From: Euglena gracilis
Taxonomy: Eukaryota > Euglenida > Euglenophyceae > Euglenales
DNA length: 64,000 nt
Assembly (NCBI GenBank): GCA_039621445.1
Contig: CP154956.1
Location: 16,931,562-16,995,561, forward strand
Reading direction: 5' to 3'
Below, one piece after another: positions 9,352 through 20,732 of this stretch. The position numbers were made by a program, and so were the translations under genes. Positions within the stretch are counted from its first letter, which is position 1. Each line of letters starts with the position of its first letter. Under the pieces are notes generated by a model, which did no database searches, had not been told where the DNA came from, and saw only the letters and a list, made by a program, of their open reading frames with translations.

Positions 9352-10924
9352 TTATCTCCAGCCACCAACTGCAAGGGGCACCCCTTTGGTGTTTGGTGGG
9401 CTCTGACCCATTCCTTGCACCTTATTCCCATGCTTTTGAAGAATTGATGCCCAAGAGGGGATGTTTTGAAGTTGTAACTCCATTTTTTTTGGGTGCTTTT
9501 GCTCCAACGCTGTTGCGCATGCTTTCTCGTGCGCCAATCATTCTGTGTCCCAACCTCGAGGACCACCACGGGGCTGTGCATTCGATTGGGAATCGCAAAC
9601 ATGAAATCCTGGCAGGAACGGTTTTCAGGCTGTCCGCACTGTTTCTTTGAAACGTTTTTTTTCCTCGAAATAGAAATTGTGATTTTTATTTAATTAATTT
9701 ATTATTTTTGTTATTGTGATTATGGATTCCAAAACAGCTGCTCTCTGTGTAAATGCGACCCGCCATATCCGTTGCCCACAGCCCCGCCCCTGGGCTTACC
9801 TCTCTTTCGCCCCGAGCCAGAGTGATCGGTTGTCCGGGAAGCCGAGGCCATCCTCCGGTCCTATTTTCCGGGCCACCCCACCCCCCGTCCTCCCTCGGCC
9901 ACAGTGCCCCCAGCGAGGCCGACGAGGGGCTTTTTTCGCCATGCTTTGTGCCTTTCCCTCTGTTCAAGCTTTCTTCCACTTCCCTCTTGTTGGCATCGAA
10001 AGTGAAATCTTTGACATCAATGAGCGCCCCTTGTGGTTTTGAAGTGAATAAAATGCCACCATTGAGGAACCTGTCAAAAAAGATGAAACCCAACCTCTTT
10101 GTTATGGCGGAGGGGATGGGAGGTGCCAGCCAGTGCGGGTTTTTCCCCCCCAGCCAGCAGCTCCCAGCAGGGCTGCGGGCCCCGCGGAGTCCGCTGTAAT
10201 AAAGAGTTCGGGCAACCCAGCGAAGCCAGGCTGGAGTGAAAAGATTCCGAGAAAAAAAATGAGCTTTGGGGGACTTAAACTGTTTTGCGAAAATCGGTTC
10301 ATTTTCGTTCACCCAAAATTTCAAAAAAAAATTGATTTAGCACCCTGTTTACCCCTCCCTCCCCCTCCCCCACAGTTTTTTGGCGGGGCCTGCTGCTGGC
10401 AGGGCCTGGCAGTGGGATTGGATTCCTCCGCGCCGGGGAAATTCAGCTGTTCCGGTGCCGGCAGGTTTGTATGGCCTTTGGTTCTTTGCCGAGGTGGGGA
10501 ACCCCACTGTCTCTGCCTTGGAGTTGCCTCATGCCAGTCCATAAGATTTTTTTTGTAGGAGCTATTTAGACACATCTTCCCCAAAAATTTGGACCTGAAA
10601 ATGTGGGGATTGCTCGGCACATCAAACAGACATGTGTTATCATGAAAAGCTCACTCTCCACGGGGCGGTGTTTTGGAAAGGAAAGGAAAAGCTTCCACCA
10701 GGCTTCAGCAAAAAAAAAGATAGCAGCAGCAGGTATGCCCTGGGGGGAAGGCATATTGTTGACGTCCTCGACCATTCAACGCTTTTAGATGTTATTTTGA
10801 GGTCCCACCCAGGGCTGTACAGGAATCCCCGAAACCCCATGGGTGGTGGTGGGGGGGTCCAATCCCCCCTGGCCTTCCTGTATTTCCGGGGCCCGCCAAT
10901 TCTTTGAAGAGCGTTTGGCTTTTC
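9352..10924. other. No gene recognised
   Basis: Overlapping frames on both strands at 9700-10200 are moderately long but lack similarity to a known family, and neither strand has consistent codon usage. No repeats of note. Confidence 0.4.
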
Positions 10925-11150
10925 AAGGTGCAAAAATGAGTAACAAGGTGCAAAAATGAGTAACAAGGTGCAAAAATGAGTAACAAGGTGCAAAAATGGG
11001 TAATGAGGTGCAAACATGGGTAACAAGGTGCAAAAATGGGTAACGAGGTGCAAAAATGGGTAACAAGGTGCAAAAATGGGTAACAAGGTGCAAAAATGGG
11101 TAACAAGGTGCAAAAATGGGTAACGAGGTGCAAAAATGGGTAACGAGGTG
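10925..11150. repeat. 20-bp tandem repeat, 11 units
   Basis: Eleven full units and one partial unit of AAGGTGCAAAAATGGGTAAC. The first three carry GAG instead of GGG, and later units vary CAAGG/CGAGG. The long minus-strand frames here (HFCTLLPIFAPCYP-type repeats) are artefacts of a unit count that keeps frames open, not proteins. One and a half units occur inverted at 11560-11590. Confidence 0.9.
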
Positions 11151-11345
11151 GGTTGGCACCCACCCACCCACCCCCTGGGGTCCCCCCCGTGGGAGGGCGG
11201 GGGTCCCGGGGGACCCACCCACTTTTGCCCGAAAATGCTAAAAATAGCACTTTTTCAAAAATTTCGGCGTCTGCAGCGCCAAAAAAAACATATACCCACC
11301 AGCCCCCCCCCCGGGGGGGGCCGGGGGGGGGGAGGGGGTCAAGAC
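11151..11345. repeat. Fold-back element with C/G-tract ends, copy 2
   Basis: Poly-C/poly-G arms flank CCGAAAATGCTAAAAATAGC...TTTCGGCGTCTGCAGCGCC...CATATACCC. This is a diverged copy, in the orientation of 49480-49690, of the element at 4800-5065. It directly abuts the 20-bp tandem repeat. Confidence 0.6.
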
Positions 11346-11559
11346 TAAACAAAACCCGTGCTTCCCTCCCCCCGGGGGGGGGGGCTTGCATCCACCGTAA
11401 AAACGATTACCATCCTGCGGTCTGCTTGGCCTGATGAACTCCACCAGCATCAGTTAGGAGCAGGGCTGAATGGGAAGGCTTGGTGGGAGCAGGAGTTGAC
11501 CCCCCACACCCACCACAACACCCCACAAGGAAAAATTCCTTCGGCACCGAAGGTGCCCA

Positions 11560-11590
11560 TTTTTGCACCTCGTTACCCATTTTTGCACCC
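11560..11590 (-). repeat. Inverted remnant of the 20-bp tandem repeat
   Basis: Reverse complement of 1.5 units of the array at 10925-11150. The fold-back element lies between the two orientations, suggesting that one array was split or that the element carried repeat units at both flanks. Confidence 0.75.
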
Positions 11591-12182
11591 CCAAGGTCCT
11601 TAAAAACCCTCTCCACACAAGAAAAGGCCCTCCGGTTGACCACGAGTGCGTCCCTCGGACCCAGCGAACCTCCCCCCGCTGCCCCCTCTGACCCGCCCCG
11701 CCCCACACGGCTGCCCCGCCCTGACGGCGCTTTCCTCCCGGCCGCCGGGGGTCGTTGGGCTGCACGGCCCCGACCCCTGACCCCCTTCGCCGGTTTCAAA
11801 GGCTGGCGGGGAGGCAGAGGCGGGGGAATGGCGGCGGTTCTCCCCTGCGCTTCCTCCCGTTCTTTGCTTGAAACATGTTCAAAAATACCAACCCCTTCCC
11901 CCACCGGCCGGTGGCCCCGGGTTGTTGGAATCAATTTTGCCCCCTCAAAAAGAGTTTGCCCCAGCCTGTTTACCACTGCCCCCCCTGTTTGAGGCACTCA
12001 ATGAAGAGGCTTTGTTGCAGCAAGCACCAGATATAAACATTGCCAGAACCCTGTTTATACCTCCCAGATGATGTTTCTTTTAATGCCAAATGAAATATCA
12101 TTTCAGCTTTGAACAGCGTCAGGTTCAGGCTGCTTTTGAAGGAAGTGCGCACTCCCCCGGGGGGGGACTGGGTGGCCATGCA
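11591..12182. other. GC-rich stretch, no gene confirmed
   Basis: 11620-11870 is open in several frames with high GC, compatible with an exon on either strand, but no consistent pair of splice sites or family match could be seen. Confidence 0.35.
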
Positions 12183-12475
12183 TCCCCCACACAGAAAAGT
12201 GGGAAGAGGGCAAGAGGCAAGAGCAGCACTGCTGACTGGGGCGCAAGGGTGTAGACCCACCCACGGGAACCACACCAACCATACAAGGTGAGTGTATGTC
12301 CCTACAGTGCTGGAATTACACCAGAGTTGCTCACCCGGCCAGGCGGAGAAAAGAGCACTGGAGTAAGGGGTACCTGGCCACTCACCACACTGCGAACTGG
12401 GCCAGAAGCAAAGTTAGTGCCGCCCATAAACAGACAAGAAGCCTTAGTGCAACTAAGGGGGACCACCAATGCATG
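12183..12475 (+). repeat. SINE-like repeat R170 with 5' extension, copy 2
   Basis: A unit of about 290 bp shared with 15885-16115. A 5' part with GTGGGAAGAGGGCA, GGCGCAAGGGTGTAGACCCA and CACAAGGTGAGTGTATGTCC-type sequence precedes the R170 body (12301 onward). The copy at 7569 lacks the 5' part. The extension contains both GGTGAGT and CCCTACAG, which could mimic splice sites. Confidence 0.7.
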
Positions 12476-12732
12476 CCGTGGGGGCCACGTACTCACGTGG
12501 CAACCAGAAGTCGTGCACACCATTTGTGGTCACCGTGGTGACAATTTTAGGTGGTGTGTGGCAGTGGTGGGAACGCCAAAGCGAGGGTGCCCAAGGCCCT
12601 GAAGAGCCGTCGCTTTGGTGTCCGGGTGCCCCAGAGGGTCTTGACTAGCCCACCCGGGTGCCCCTGGTGGCCTTGACCAACCCGGCCCACCCCTGTGGCC
12701 AGAAGGGAAATGGAGGGAGCGAGGGAAAGAAA

Positions 12733-12785
12733 GAGAGAGTGCCGGCCAAAACAGACAAGAAGCCTTAGTGCAACTAAGGGGGGCT
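12733..12785 (+). repeat. R170 3' fragment
   Basis: Matches the 3' end of the R170 unit (GCCGGCCAAAACAGACAAGA, AGCCTTAGTGCAACTAAGGG). It lies 260 bp after the end of copy 2 and appears 5'-truncated. Confidence 0.6.
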
Positions 12786-12789
12786 GGGT

Positions 12790-13685
12790 GGTATGGGCAG
12801 GCAGTGGGAAGGACATTTTTGACCCCCCCGGGGGGGTTGGGTTTCGGGGTGGGCAGTGCTAGAGCACCGGGCCCGAAAATGTCCATTTCAAGGGAAAATC
12901 GGCTTGGTCGGCAGGTAAACCCCAGGGGCCCACCCCCATAGCACAAGCCCCCCCCCCCGGGTTTGGTAAAAAGAAGCCTAATCCGGGTTTGATAACAGCA
13001 ACCTCCGGGGCACAGATGCCCCCCAATTGTGCTGGAAATTGGAACGATGCAGCAACTGGAGCAGATACGTGGCGGGGATGCGGCAACCGGAGAAGATGTG
13101 GAGAAGCAGGTAGTGGGGTGGATGCGGGTCAAAACCAGCCAAAGGTGGCCAAAGGTGGCCAAAGGGTGCCAAACGTGGCAAAAAGCAACAAATTGGTCAA
13201 AAGTGACCACAAGAAGTCAGTAGCAAACAAGAAGCAAACAGGGCACCATTGCGGACCTCAAAGGCGATGCAGGGCGATGCTGAGTGATGCGGGACCCAAA
13301 GGGGTGGATGACCGAAGGTGTTTGGTCGGGGTGGGTGTTGCAAAGATAGTGATTACGAAAGTGGCACAATTGCTAGCGCCCTGGCCCAGAACTCAGGTGC
13401 CAATGATGCCAACACAAACTCAGTGAGTTTTGGGGGTAGCGTTCCAGCAGCGCAACGCAACAAGAAGTGTCCTGGCAGGAAACCCAACAGGCACGGGGCC
13501 TGAATGGCGGTGAAGGCTGTGTTGTTGAAGATGAGGCCATCAGACGGCAACCTCCAGGAATGAGAGATGTTCGCCTCCGGCAGCAGAAATTTTCTGATAT
13601 TTGACCTGGGGGGTGGGGGGTGGGGGGTCCCGGCTGAGCCCCTGGGGGGCCCCCGTGGGTGGGTGGGTCCTGACCCCCGGACCCT
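12790..13685. other. No gene recognised
   Basis: Contains C/G tracts related to 15080-15335, and GGTGGCCAAA-type short tandem units near 13140-13180. Open frames show no recognisable protein. Confidence 0.45.
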
Positions 13686-13724
13686 GAAAAAACCTCTGTC
13701 TGGCAGTGTCTTTCACACCCGCAG

Positions 13725-13765
13725 GTTGCCACCGGCGCCTGCCTAGGGCTGTTGCAGGCATGAAT
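13725..13765 (+). CDS. Candidate micro-exon
   Basis: Acceptor TTTCACACCCGCAG (ends 13724) and donor GTGAGTAG (13766 on), the latter near-perfect. The open frame reads CHRRLPRAVAGMN after two leading bases and ends in phase 0, in register with the next candidate exon at 13926. An alternative acceptor at 13686 would extend it by 39 nt (adding SFTPAG) in the same frame. No function can be assigned. Confidence 0.4.
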
Positions 13766-13925
13766 GTGAGTAGTGCATTTCTTTCTGATTTTTTTGCATT
13801 TCTTTCACCCCAGCCATTTTTTCTGCCTGTTTGTTTGATCCATACAGCCTCTCTCCAGTTCATATTTTCCACTTCATTTTTCTGTTTGCCATATTTTGGG
13901 TCTTGACCCCTCTCAGCGTTGCCAG

Positions 13926-14000
13926 GCCGAGGGGACATGTGTCCTGCCGCGGAGCCCTCTGCCCCCCAACCCAGATGGCCTTTCTGTCAACGCTGCCCAG
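13926..14000 (+). CDS. Candidate exon, unrecognised gene
   Basis: Acceptor CTCAGCGTTGCCAG (ends 13925) and CCCAG|GTCC donor at 14000/14001. The 25-codon phase 0/0 frame reads AEGTCVLPRSPLPPNPDGLS and ends VNAAQ, with G/C-rich third positions. It joins in phase to the exons at 13725 and 14071. Could belong to the FYVE gene because it is on the same strand, but this is inference. Confidence 0.45.
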
Positions 14001-14070
14001 GTCCAAGCGCTAACCCTTTGGCGGCCTGGCTGTTGTTTTTGATGGGCTCCCATGACTTGTGGATATCCAG

Positions 14071-14107
14071 CCAACAGCCCACCAACCAGGGAACCTCACA
14101 CACCCTG
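14071..14107 (+). CDS. Candidate micro-exon
   Basis: Acceptor GTGGATATCCAG (ends 14070) and strong donor GTACGT at 14108. The frame reads PTAHQPGNLTHP and ends in phase 1, which fits the candidate exon starting at 17499. No domain recognised. Confidence 0.4.
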
Positions 14108-15080
14108 GTACGTCAGATACCCGGGGTCTGTAGTATCTGGTTTGGTGGTTGACCCCAAGGGAACAAACAGTCGAAAAACGCATTTTTTTGACATTTTGGA
14201 TGGATGGGCGATGGCCCAAACATGCCAGAAATCATTTCCCCCCCGAGGTTTTTGCCAAAATATGACCACTTTTCGTCCACCTTCCCATGAATTTTTCATC
14301 GAATGTGCTGGGATGGAAAGTTTTTTTTCCCCCATGAAGAACTGCCCCACATTTTTTGGCACAATTTTGTCCTCGTGTTGTGCGTTGTATGTTACTCCCT
14401 TGTGTTGGCTACAACTGTGAAACGCGGTACTCCAGGTAGATATCCGCTTTTGGCTCAGAATGAATGCCGGGAGTGGAGGGGGCAGTTGTGGTTGGTGCTT
14501 GCACCCGTCCAGACTGTACCCGTCCAGTATCCGCCCCTGGATGAAGTGGCCTGGGGAAGCCACTGACCCGATACCGCCAGTGTTCCCCTCTCTTTTTTTA
14601 CCTACCTACGTCTCCACCCCCCCCCCCTGTGTGGATTGTGGTGTAGATGTGTCCATTGCTGGGAGGCTGGGTTGCATCGGATATGTGTGAGCGGCCACAG
14701 TGTCCAGTGTTTTTTGTTGGATGGGTGGGTGGGTTGGGAGAGTCCAAGAAGGTTTTTACATTGTGGAATCTGATCAAAGTTTTTCGTGACCCCGGTGTTT
14801 GTTTGACGATGCTGTTTCTTCTCCTTTCATATTGGTGGCAGAAAACACTTGTTTTGGTTCAATTCGGGTTTTAATGTTTGGCTACTGCGGGCATTTTGGG
14901 TCATTTTAACACACTCTGGTAACGTTAGGTCATTTCCCCCCCTCTATGTGGCCATTGCTGGCCATTTTCGGTGCCATTTAGGCCATTTCATTTGGCCAAA
15001 ATAACCTTTGAAATGGGTTTTTGTTATAAATTTGCAAGAGCTCATTTTGGGGACCAGGCTGTTTTTTAGTCGGGTGCTGA
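14108..15080. other. No gene confirmed
   Basis: A frame from 14486 (after GGGGGCAG) reads LWLVLAPVQTVPVQYPPLDE and stops at 14564. It looks protein-like but is not in phase with the neighbouring candidate exons. The remainder is AT-rich with GGCCATTTT-type short repeats. Confidence 0.4.
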
Positions 15081-15335
15081 CCCCACCCCGGGGGGGGGGG
15101 GTGCCTGCCTGGGCAGGCACCCCAAGGCACTCCAAATCCGACCCCCCGGGGGGGGGGCACACGGCCAAAAATGCCCTAGCACAGACCCCGGCGCCAAAGG
15201 CGCCGGGGAGCCAGAAAATGGCCTATTTTCAAAGGAATGTGCCTGGACGCAGGCCGAAATCCGACCCCCCCCCTGGGGGGTAGTGCCTTCCTGGGCAGGT
15301 ACTCACAGGCACTCCGGACCCCCCCCTCAGGTTGG
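15080..15335. repeat. C/G-tract element with GGGCAGGCACC palindromes
   Basis: Two related halves (15085-15160 and 15255-15330) each carry a poly-C/G tract and a TGCCTGCCTGGGCAGGCACC-type palindrome followed by GGCACTCC. They are separated by GGCGCCAAAGGCGCC. The same ingredients occur at 1437-1600, and the GGTGCCTGCC...GGCAGGCACC palindrome recurs near 50745. A dispersed non-coding family. Confidence 0.6.
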
Positions 15336-15884
15336 TAAAAAAAAAAACAGCCCGTTGGGGACCTTTTGTAGGTTGCCAGTTTTGGAGACATTTGGGACAT
15401 TGAGGCATGCAGCAATTAAAGTGGATGGTTTCATTGAAAGGACGGTGCAAATGCTTCGCCTTGAAGCCGCGACTCATCCCACACCCTTGAGAGTTTTTAA
15501 AGCCGTGTTGCCTTGCGATGCTGGGTGATGCTGGACCCAAGGTGTGGGTGGACGCAGGGCATTCGAGTGGATGCAAGCGTTGTGACTGGGGTGGATCTGT
15601 GGATGGAGTGGGTGTAAGTCAAGCAAGTGGAGGTATACCACCCAGGGGTCCAACGGTTACTGGGCGATGCTAGACCCAAGGACATGGTTGACCAGAGGTG
15701 CTTGGATGGGTGCCACCATAGACCCCCCCCCGGGGTGGATTAGAGGGTCCCCCCGGGGGGGGGGGGGGGGCGACAGCCACCCCGCCCTAAGGCCGAGATT
15801 TGGTGACCCGGGTTTACCGAAGCCGCAGGACCGTGAGGCCACATTGGAAGTTTTCAAGTCACGACGCTGTGCCCGCGATGCATC

Positions 15885-16115
15885 CACACAGAAAAGTGGG
15901 AAGAGGGCAGCAGCACTGGGGCGCAAGGGTGTAGACCCACCCACGGGAACCACACCGACCGCACAAGGTGAGTGTATGTCCCCACAGCACTGGAATTACA
16001 CCAGAGTTACTCACCCGGGTGGGGGGAGCAACAAAAGAGTACTGGCATACTGGGCCAGAAGCGAAGTTAGCGCCGGCCATAAACAGACAAGGAGCCTTAG
16101 TGCAACTGGGGGGGG
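15885..16115 (+). repeat. SINE-like repeat R170 with 5' extension, copy 3
   Basis: Parallel to 12183-12475 over both the 5' extension and the R170 body, but lacking the internal CTGGCCACTC segment. Copies 2 and 3 are 3.7 kb apart in direct orientation. Confidence 0.7.
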
Positions 16116-16469
16116 GTGACATTCAGATTTTGGCCCTGCTGAAGGGTGGCCAGCCGACTTTAGCTGGTTTTTGAGTGGGTTGGTGGGTGGGGTTTCAAAA
16201 GAAGCGGGTGAGTTTGGGTCCCCCCCAGGTCACTTAGTGAATCCAGCCAATGACATTTTCCGTCTGCGTGCCGTTCCCGATGCCCCCCACCGGTGTCGTG
16301 ACGCGCTGCCCTTTTGAACTCCCAGGCCGGGGTGGGCCTTTCCCGCCCGTCGGTATATATGTCCCCCCGGTGCGGGCCGTCCCCTGGGGGTGGGGGTGCC
16401 CTGCGAAGCCCCTCCTGCCACCTCGATGACCCCCCCCCCTTCAACTATTGTTCAACACCCTGAATGCAG

Positions 16470-16529
16470 GGAAGCCTGAAGCACAGGTTCCTCCGCAAAC
16501 GGACTGAGGAGATGGAGGGAAATCCTACG
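16470..16529 (+). CDS. Candidate exon, charged segment
   Basis: Acceptor ACCCTGAATGCAG (ends 16469) and GTGCAG donor from 16530. The 20-codon frame reads GSLKHRFLRKRTEEMEGNPT, highly charged. Phase 0/0. A downstream piece near 16613-16660 (VLAFRGPECVLDVAQ, before a GTGTTG) could be another exon. No family recognised. Confidence 0.35.
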
Positions 16530-17498
16530 GTGCAGTTTTCAACCTCGTCAAAAAGTCAACCCCGAGGTCGGTCCGTTCCCCAAGCACGAGCGGTGCCTAT
16601 GCCGTGTACAGTTTTGGCTTTCAGAGGTCCAGAGTGTGTCCTGGACGTTGCCCAGGTGTTGAGTGCGGGCCTGTGTGGGTGTCGAGGCTTTTTTCGAGGT
16701 TCCGGAAGGTGGCATTGGAATTCCAACATTCTTTTCCAGCCCAGATGATTTCTATTTTGTGGAATGTGAAATCTAGCCAAGGTGAAGTATTTTTCCCCCG
16801 CCTGTCCAAGGTGCAGTGTGTCGTTGACACACCCCATGTCTACGGAGCATGACTTTGTATTTCCATTCAAGGTGTGCTGTTGATGCACCCTCTGTCAATG
16901 GCATATCCTTTGAACATTGTACAACGGCAGGTTTCTGAATCGGTGTGCATCAGCAACAATAAACAGCACCCAGAATCAGGAGTTTGTTTTCTCATTCCCT
17001 CATTCTCATTTTCCACAATGACACCTGTCCTCAGCCTGACCGCCAGGAATCATGGTTTGTGACGTGTTGGTGGTGTTCGTGGGTGGTGCAGTGTTGGTGG
17101 GTGGCTTGGGACAACATATTGATGAGTGATACAAATGCAACGTGATGCAAATTTTCAAAATTGCCCTTGTCATTTTGCGATTGCTATTGTTATTTTGGTG
17201 TTGTTTTGTTGTTGTTGTTTTTTTCTTTGTTTTTTGTTCATTTGTCATCAGAAACAGGCGGTTTGATTGAGTTGTCTCAACAAGCAGTTTCAGCTGTGTT
17301 TCAATTTAATGGTTTATGACCACGTTTCAAAGAACGAAAGGCATGTGTTTGTTCCCCGGGTGGGGGGGGGAGCAGCAAACGGGTACATTTTTTTTTGCTT
17401 TTTTTGTTCCGTCTATTTTTTTTTCTGTTTGGGATCTTTACGTTGTGTGTTTTGCCCTCCCCGCTTAATGTCTTTTAGCGACTGCATTCTCGCCCCAG
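16530..17498. other. No gene confirmed
   Basis: Apart from the possible small exon near 16613-16660, the stretch is non-coding, with a TTG/GTT-rich segment at 17180-17240. Confidence 0.4.
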
Positions 17499-17669
17499 TG
17501 GCAATTGCCCACACAGGCCTGCCCCCTCTCGGTGGTGGGGCAGCGGCCTCGGAGCCTGCGAAGTATCCCGGCCCCACGGCATGCGCCCGGACCTGCCGGT
17601 CCGAAACCGAACCGCCCTCCCTCCCAGGCGTGGATTCATTGGACCCATGTGGCCCCACCCCTCTACTAA
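17499..17669 (+). CDS. Candidate exon, unrecognised gene
   Basis: Acceptor TCTCGCCCCAG (ends 17498) and strong donor GTGAGC from 17670. The 171-nt frame reads AIAHTGLPPLGGGAAASEPA and continues through CARTCRSETEPPSLPG to DPCGPTPLL, with mostly G/C third positions. It starts and ends in phase 1, so it could follow the exon at 14071-14107 directly. The CARTC and DPC cysteines are not enough to name a domain. Confidence 0.4.
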   Translation, partial: WQLPTQACPLSVVGQRPRSLRSIPAPRHAPGPAGPKPNRPPSQAWIHWTHVAPPLY

Positions 17670-19493
17670 GTGAGCGTTGGTGTTGTACAGGGGGAGGGGG
17701 GTCCGGACCACCTCCCCCTGCAAACCTGGTCATCCCGCAGCTTGCCTGTGTCCTCACATAGCAACCTTGCCCACACCCAGTTTTGGGCTGCTTTGGTTTA
17801 TAATTCTCCGCGCCCGGCTTCTTTTAACTCGGTGGACCCCTGGGGTGGGTGAGTCCAGAGCAGGGCCTTGTCAAAAATGGGAAACGCCCCCACTCTTCTG
17901 GCGGCCCGATTTTTTTGAGTGGTCACCACTCTGGGTCGGGTGGGTGGGGACCCCGTGGGGGGGGGGGGGTTAAACAGAGTCTGTTCCACATGGCACCAGA
18001 ATTCATAAGGCCAATTTGGTCCCCTTGTTAACCCCCAAATGAGTTCTGGCCAATCCTTGGACGTAAAGGTTTTTCAGCCGACCAATTGCATATTTCTAAA
18101 CTCAGCGTGTTCCCAAAATTACAAAGAGCATGCTTTTTGGTCATTTTTGTTGGATAAAGTTGAGTAACAGCTCAACACATCCCCCCATTGTTGGAAAATG
18201 AACAAAAAATGTGCTTTTTTTCTAAGTCCCCTCCAGCAGAAGTGTGCATTCCCAAAACCACAATTTCCGCAATTTTTGCACGATTTCCCCACAATTTCCA
18301 CAATTTGCCTGCAATTTCCCGTAACTTCCCATTTTTCCGAGCCTCCAATATCAGTCCCCCCCTGAAGCATTTTGGGGACGGGAAAAATGTGGTTGACACG
18401 TGGGGGGGGGTGTTATGGGCTAGCTGTGTTAAGAACAGGGGGGGATAATGGCAATGTGGAGAATCGCTTTGTGTTGCCAAGCATTATGATGTTCGTATCG
18501 GCAACACAGAGCATCGCAGTGTATCGTAGTTGAGCCCAGATATTTTCTTGCACCCCCCCCCCAGCTTTGACCACCGACCACCCCTGCAGGCGGCCCAGGG
18601 TATTTCTTAAGCCGGAGGGCACCCTACCCCCGGGGGGGGGGGGGGGTCCAGCCAGCCAGCAGCTCAAATCCAGCCAAATAAAGTCGGGTCCAGGCCGGGC
18701 CAGCCGGCCAACGGCCGCAGGCTGGCCAGCCAACTGGGCTGCCCAGCTCACCTATCCATGCATTTTTTCCCCCTCATCACAGCTTCCTTCATCACAGCCC
18801 CCAGCCTTGATCTAGCTCCATCCATCAAAATGTCGAAAATGACAAAAATGTTTAGAAAATTTTGTTTTTCATTGACCCAGCCCAGCCCAGCCCAGCCCCG
18901 TCCAGCCCTGGACCCTCCCTCCCCCCCCTATCCCTTGGGGGGGGTCCAGCCAGCAGCTCGTTTCCAGCCAGCAGCCTTTTTGCCAGCCGGAGGCTGAACC
19001 CCCCCTCGGGGGTCTTTAAGAAATTCCCTGGGCCGGCCACCCTCTGGTCGGGGTTGCAGGTCAGGGGTACGTATAACTGTTCCCCCCCTGGTCGGGGGTC
19101 ATAGGAACCTGGTCGGTGGGCAAGGGGGCTTGCCTGTGTCGCTTTTTTTGCCGTTGACATTTCTGCGACCTGATCGTTGGGGCCACCAAGTGAATCCATG
19201 CTGCCAGACCCAAAAGCGCAAACTAAGCGCGGCCCCTGGTGTCTCACCATCCCCTGGCCATCCATGTGCAAGCCCCAGGGGCTTGCCTCCACCCCCCCCC
19301 AAGATTTTTCTGTCACGATGAGTTGTGTCCAACTTTTGTCACCTGGCACTGTAGTCAAACAGCGAATGATGTGGACTGACCGAGAGTGCATCACCGATGT
19401 ATCTGTTGTGTCCCTTGCTGTGTTGTTTTTTTTTTCCCTTTTGCTGGACAAGGATTTGATAAGGATTTGTGGACACCCCCAGAGAGAAGAGAT
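17670..19493. other. No gene recognised
   Basis: Contains GCCAGC/CAGCCAGC short tandem motifs (18640-18730 and 18880-18990) with C/G tracts and related TTAAG...AACC segments, probably two copies of one element (18590-18680 and 18935-19030). Open frames are unconvincing. Confidence 0.4.
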
Positions 19494-19703
19494 TTACCCC
19501 CTCACTGGGATGTGAAAATGTGCATCTTTCGAATCGATTTTTTCTGGTAAAAATGGGAACTGTAGAGAGCTCAAGTTGATGATTGTTTGTGGTTCGAGGC
19601 CAAAGACAAACTTGCTTGATGCGTTCCAGCTTGAAAGTTTGAAAGTTTGCGCTGTGAAGTGTTTGTGTTGGAAGTTGTTTAATTCTTTGCAGTCGCTGAT
19701 CAT
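19494..19703 (-). pseudogene. DIRS-like reverse transcriptase fragment
   Basis: The minus frame contains MISDCKELNN and ends in KIDSKDAHFHIPV, equivalent to the SDCREIN...KIDLIDAYFHIPV segment of the copy at 33706-38566 (the RT finger/palm motif with the first catalytic Asp). The middle is diverged. Only this part of the element remains. Confidence 0.7.
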
Positions 19704-19860
19704 TCGAACCGTGGCTGCCCCTTACAAAAAGGTTTGGTAAATGAATATTGAAGGGGGGGGATGGGACCAAAAAGTGCAAAAAAAAAACCGGAGAAACCTG
19801 CGACCTGTCGACAAATTCATGCCAACCTGCCAACCAATCAAAAGGTCTTTGTGCTTCGCC

Positions 19861-19930
19861 CTCACAAGGTCTTTGTGCTTCGCCCTCGGTGTCCCTTCCT
19901 CCCTGGTCGGTTTTCCTCGAGGGAGTACGA
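19861..19930 (-). repeat. 72-bp terminal module, form 2, inverted
   Basis: Reverse complement of the module at 37437-37508, preceded by a partial direct duplication of its CAAGGTCTTTGTGCTTCGCC end at 19840-19860. It sits between two RT fragments facing away from each other. Confidence 0.8.
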
Positions 19931-20150
19931 TCCAACCCCCTGGGTAAGACAAACTTATCTACCCCCCACCCAAAGCCCAGATCGAATTTCGACATGAACC
20001 AGGCAGGAAAAATTCTTCAGGACTATGAGAAAACTGGTTCGGTGAAGAAGAAAGAAACGGGTGGGGGCTTCAGGAAAGTAGAACTTGATCTGATGGTGTC
20101 TGATTTTCCAAACCAGAGGAAAACAAAATGGACACAGTCGACCCGGGCGC
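19931..20150 (+). pseudogene. DIRS-like RT N-terminal fragment
   Basis: Plus-strand frames give NQAGKILQDYEKTGSVKK and later VSDFPNQRKTKW, matching NQAEKILLDYEKSGSIKR and the ISKPEGGQTKW region before the RT core in the copy at 36300. Broken by insertions and frame changes. Ends before the core motifs. Confidence 0.65.
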
Positions 20151-20732
20151 CAGATTGTCCAGCTGCAACTGCTGTTGCTGCCCTGTCCTAAAGCTTGCGC
20201 TTCTCTTCGCGGAAAATACATCGGCCATAGAGGCCCTTCAAAAAAGTTAAAATTTTAAAACTTTTAAAATTGGGGGGGGTTGAAGGAATTTCTCTTTCTC
20301 AAGATTTGTTTGTATTTTGGGATTTTTGAACTGCTTCTAATTGATGGGCTGCTGCGCTCCTTCTGGATTTCGAAAAAAAATTGCAGCAGTCCGGGGGGAA
20401 AACGGTGGCCCAGGACGGATGGGCCTCACTTGCGAAGCACAAAGATGGGACCTGCTTTCTTCGCGAAACCGACGCCGGAAGGTGGACGGGGCAGGGGGCG
20501 GAGTGCGCAGCAGACACCTCGGGCTCTGCACTTTGCCACTGTGGGACCATGCCTTGTCCGCCGGCGGTCTGCTGTGATTGCTCTGTTGCGCCGGGTTAGG
20601 AGTCCCTGCTTAGTGCCTTTTCGCCAGAGTTGGCTGACTCTTAACTTTCCCTTCGAAACCCAGAAGAAAGGAGAAGAGCTCACGAACGAAGAAGAATCAA
20701 GAAAAGAAGTCAATATCAATTCAATATTCAGA

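Noticed and set aside
10925-11150. CRISPR-like array
   Set aside because: Units are directly adjacent with no spacers and the context is eukaryotic.
10640-11391. Long minus-strand frames with HFCTLLPIFAPCYP repeats
   Set aside because: They translate the 20-bp tandem array; a 20-bp unit stays open in all frames by chance and shifts frame every unit, so no protein is implied.
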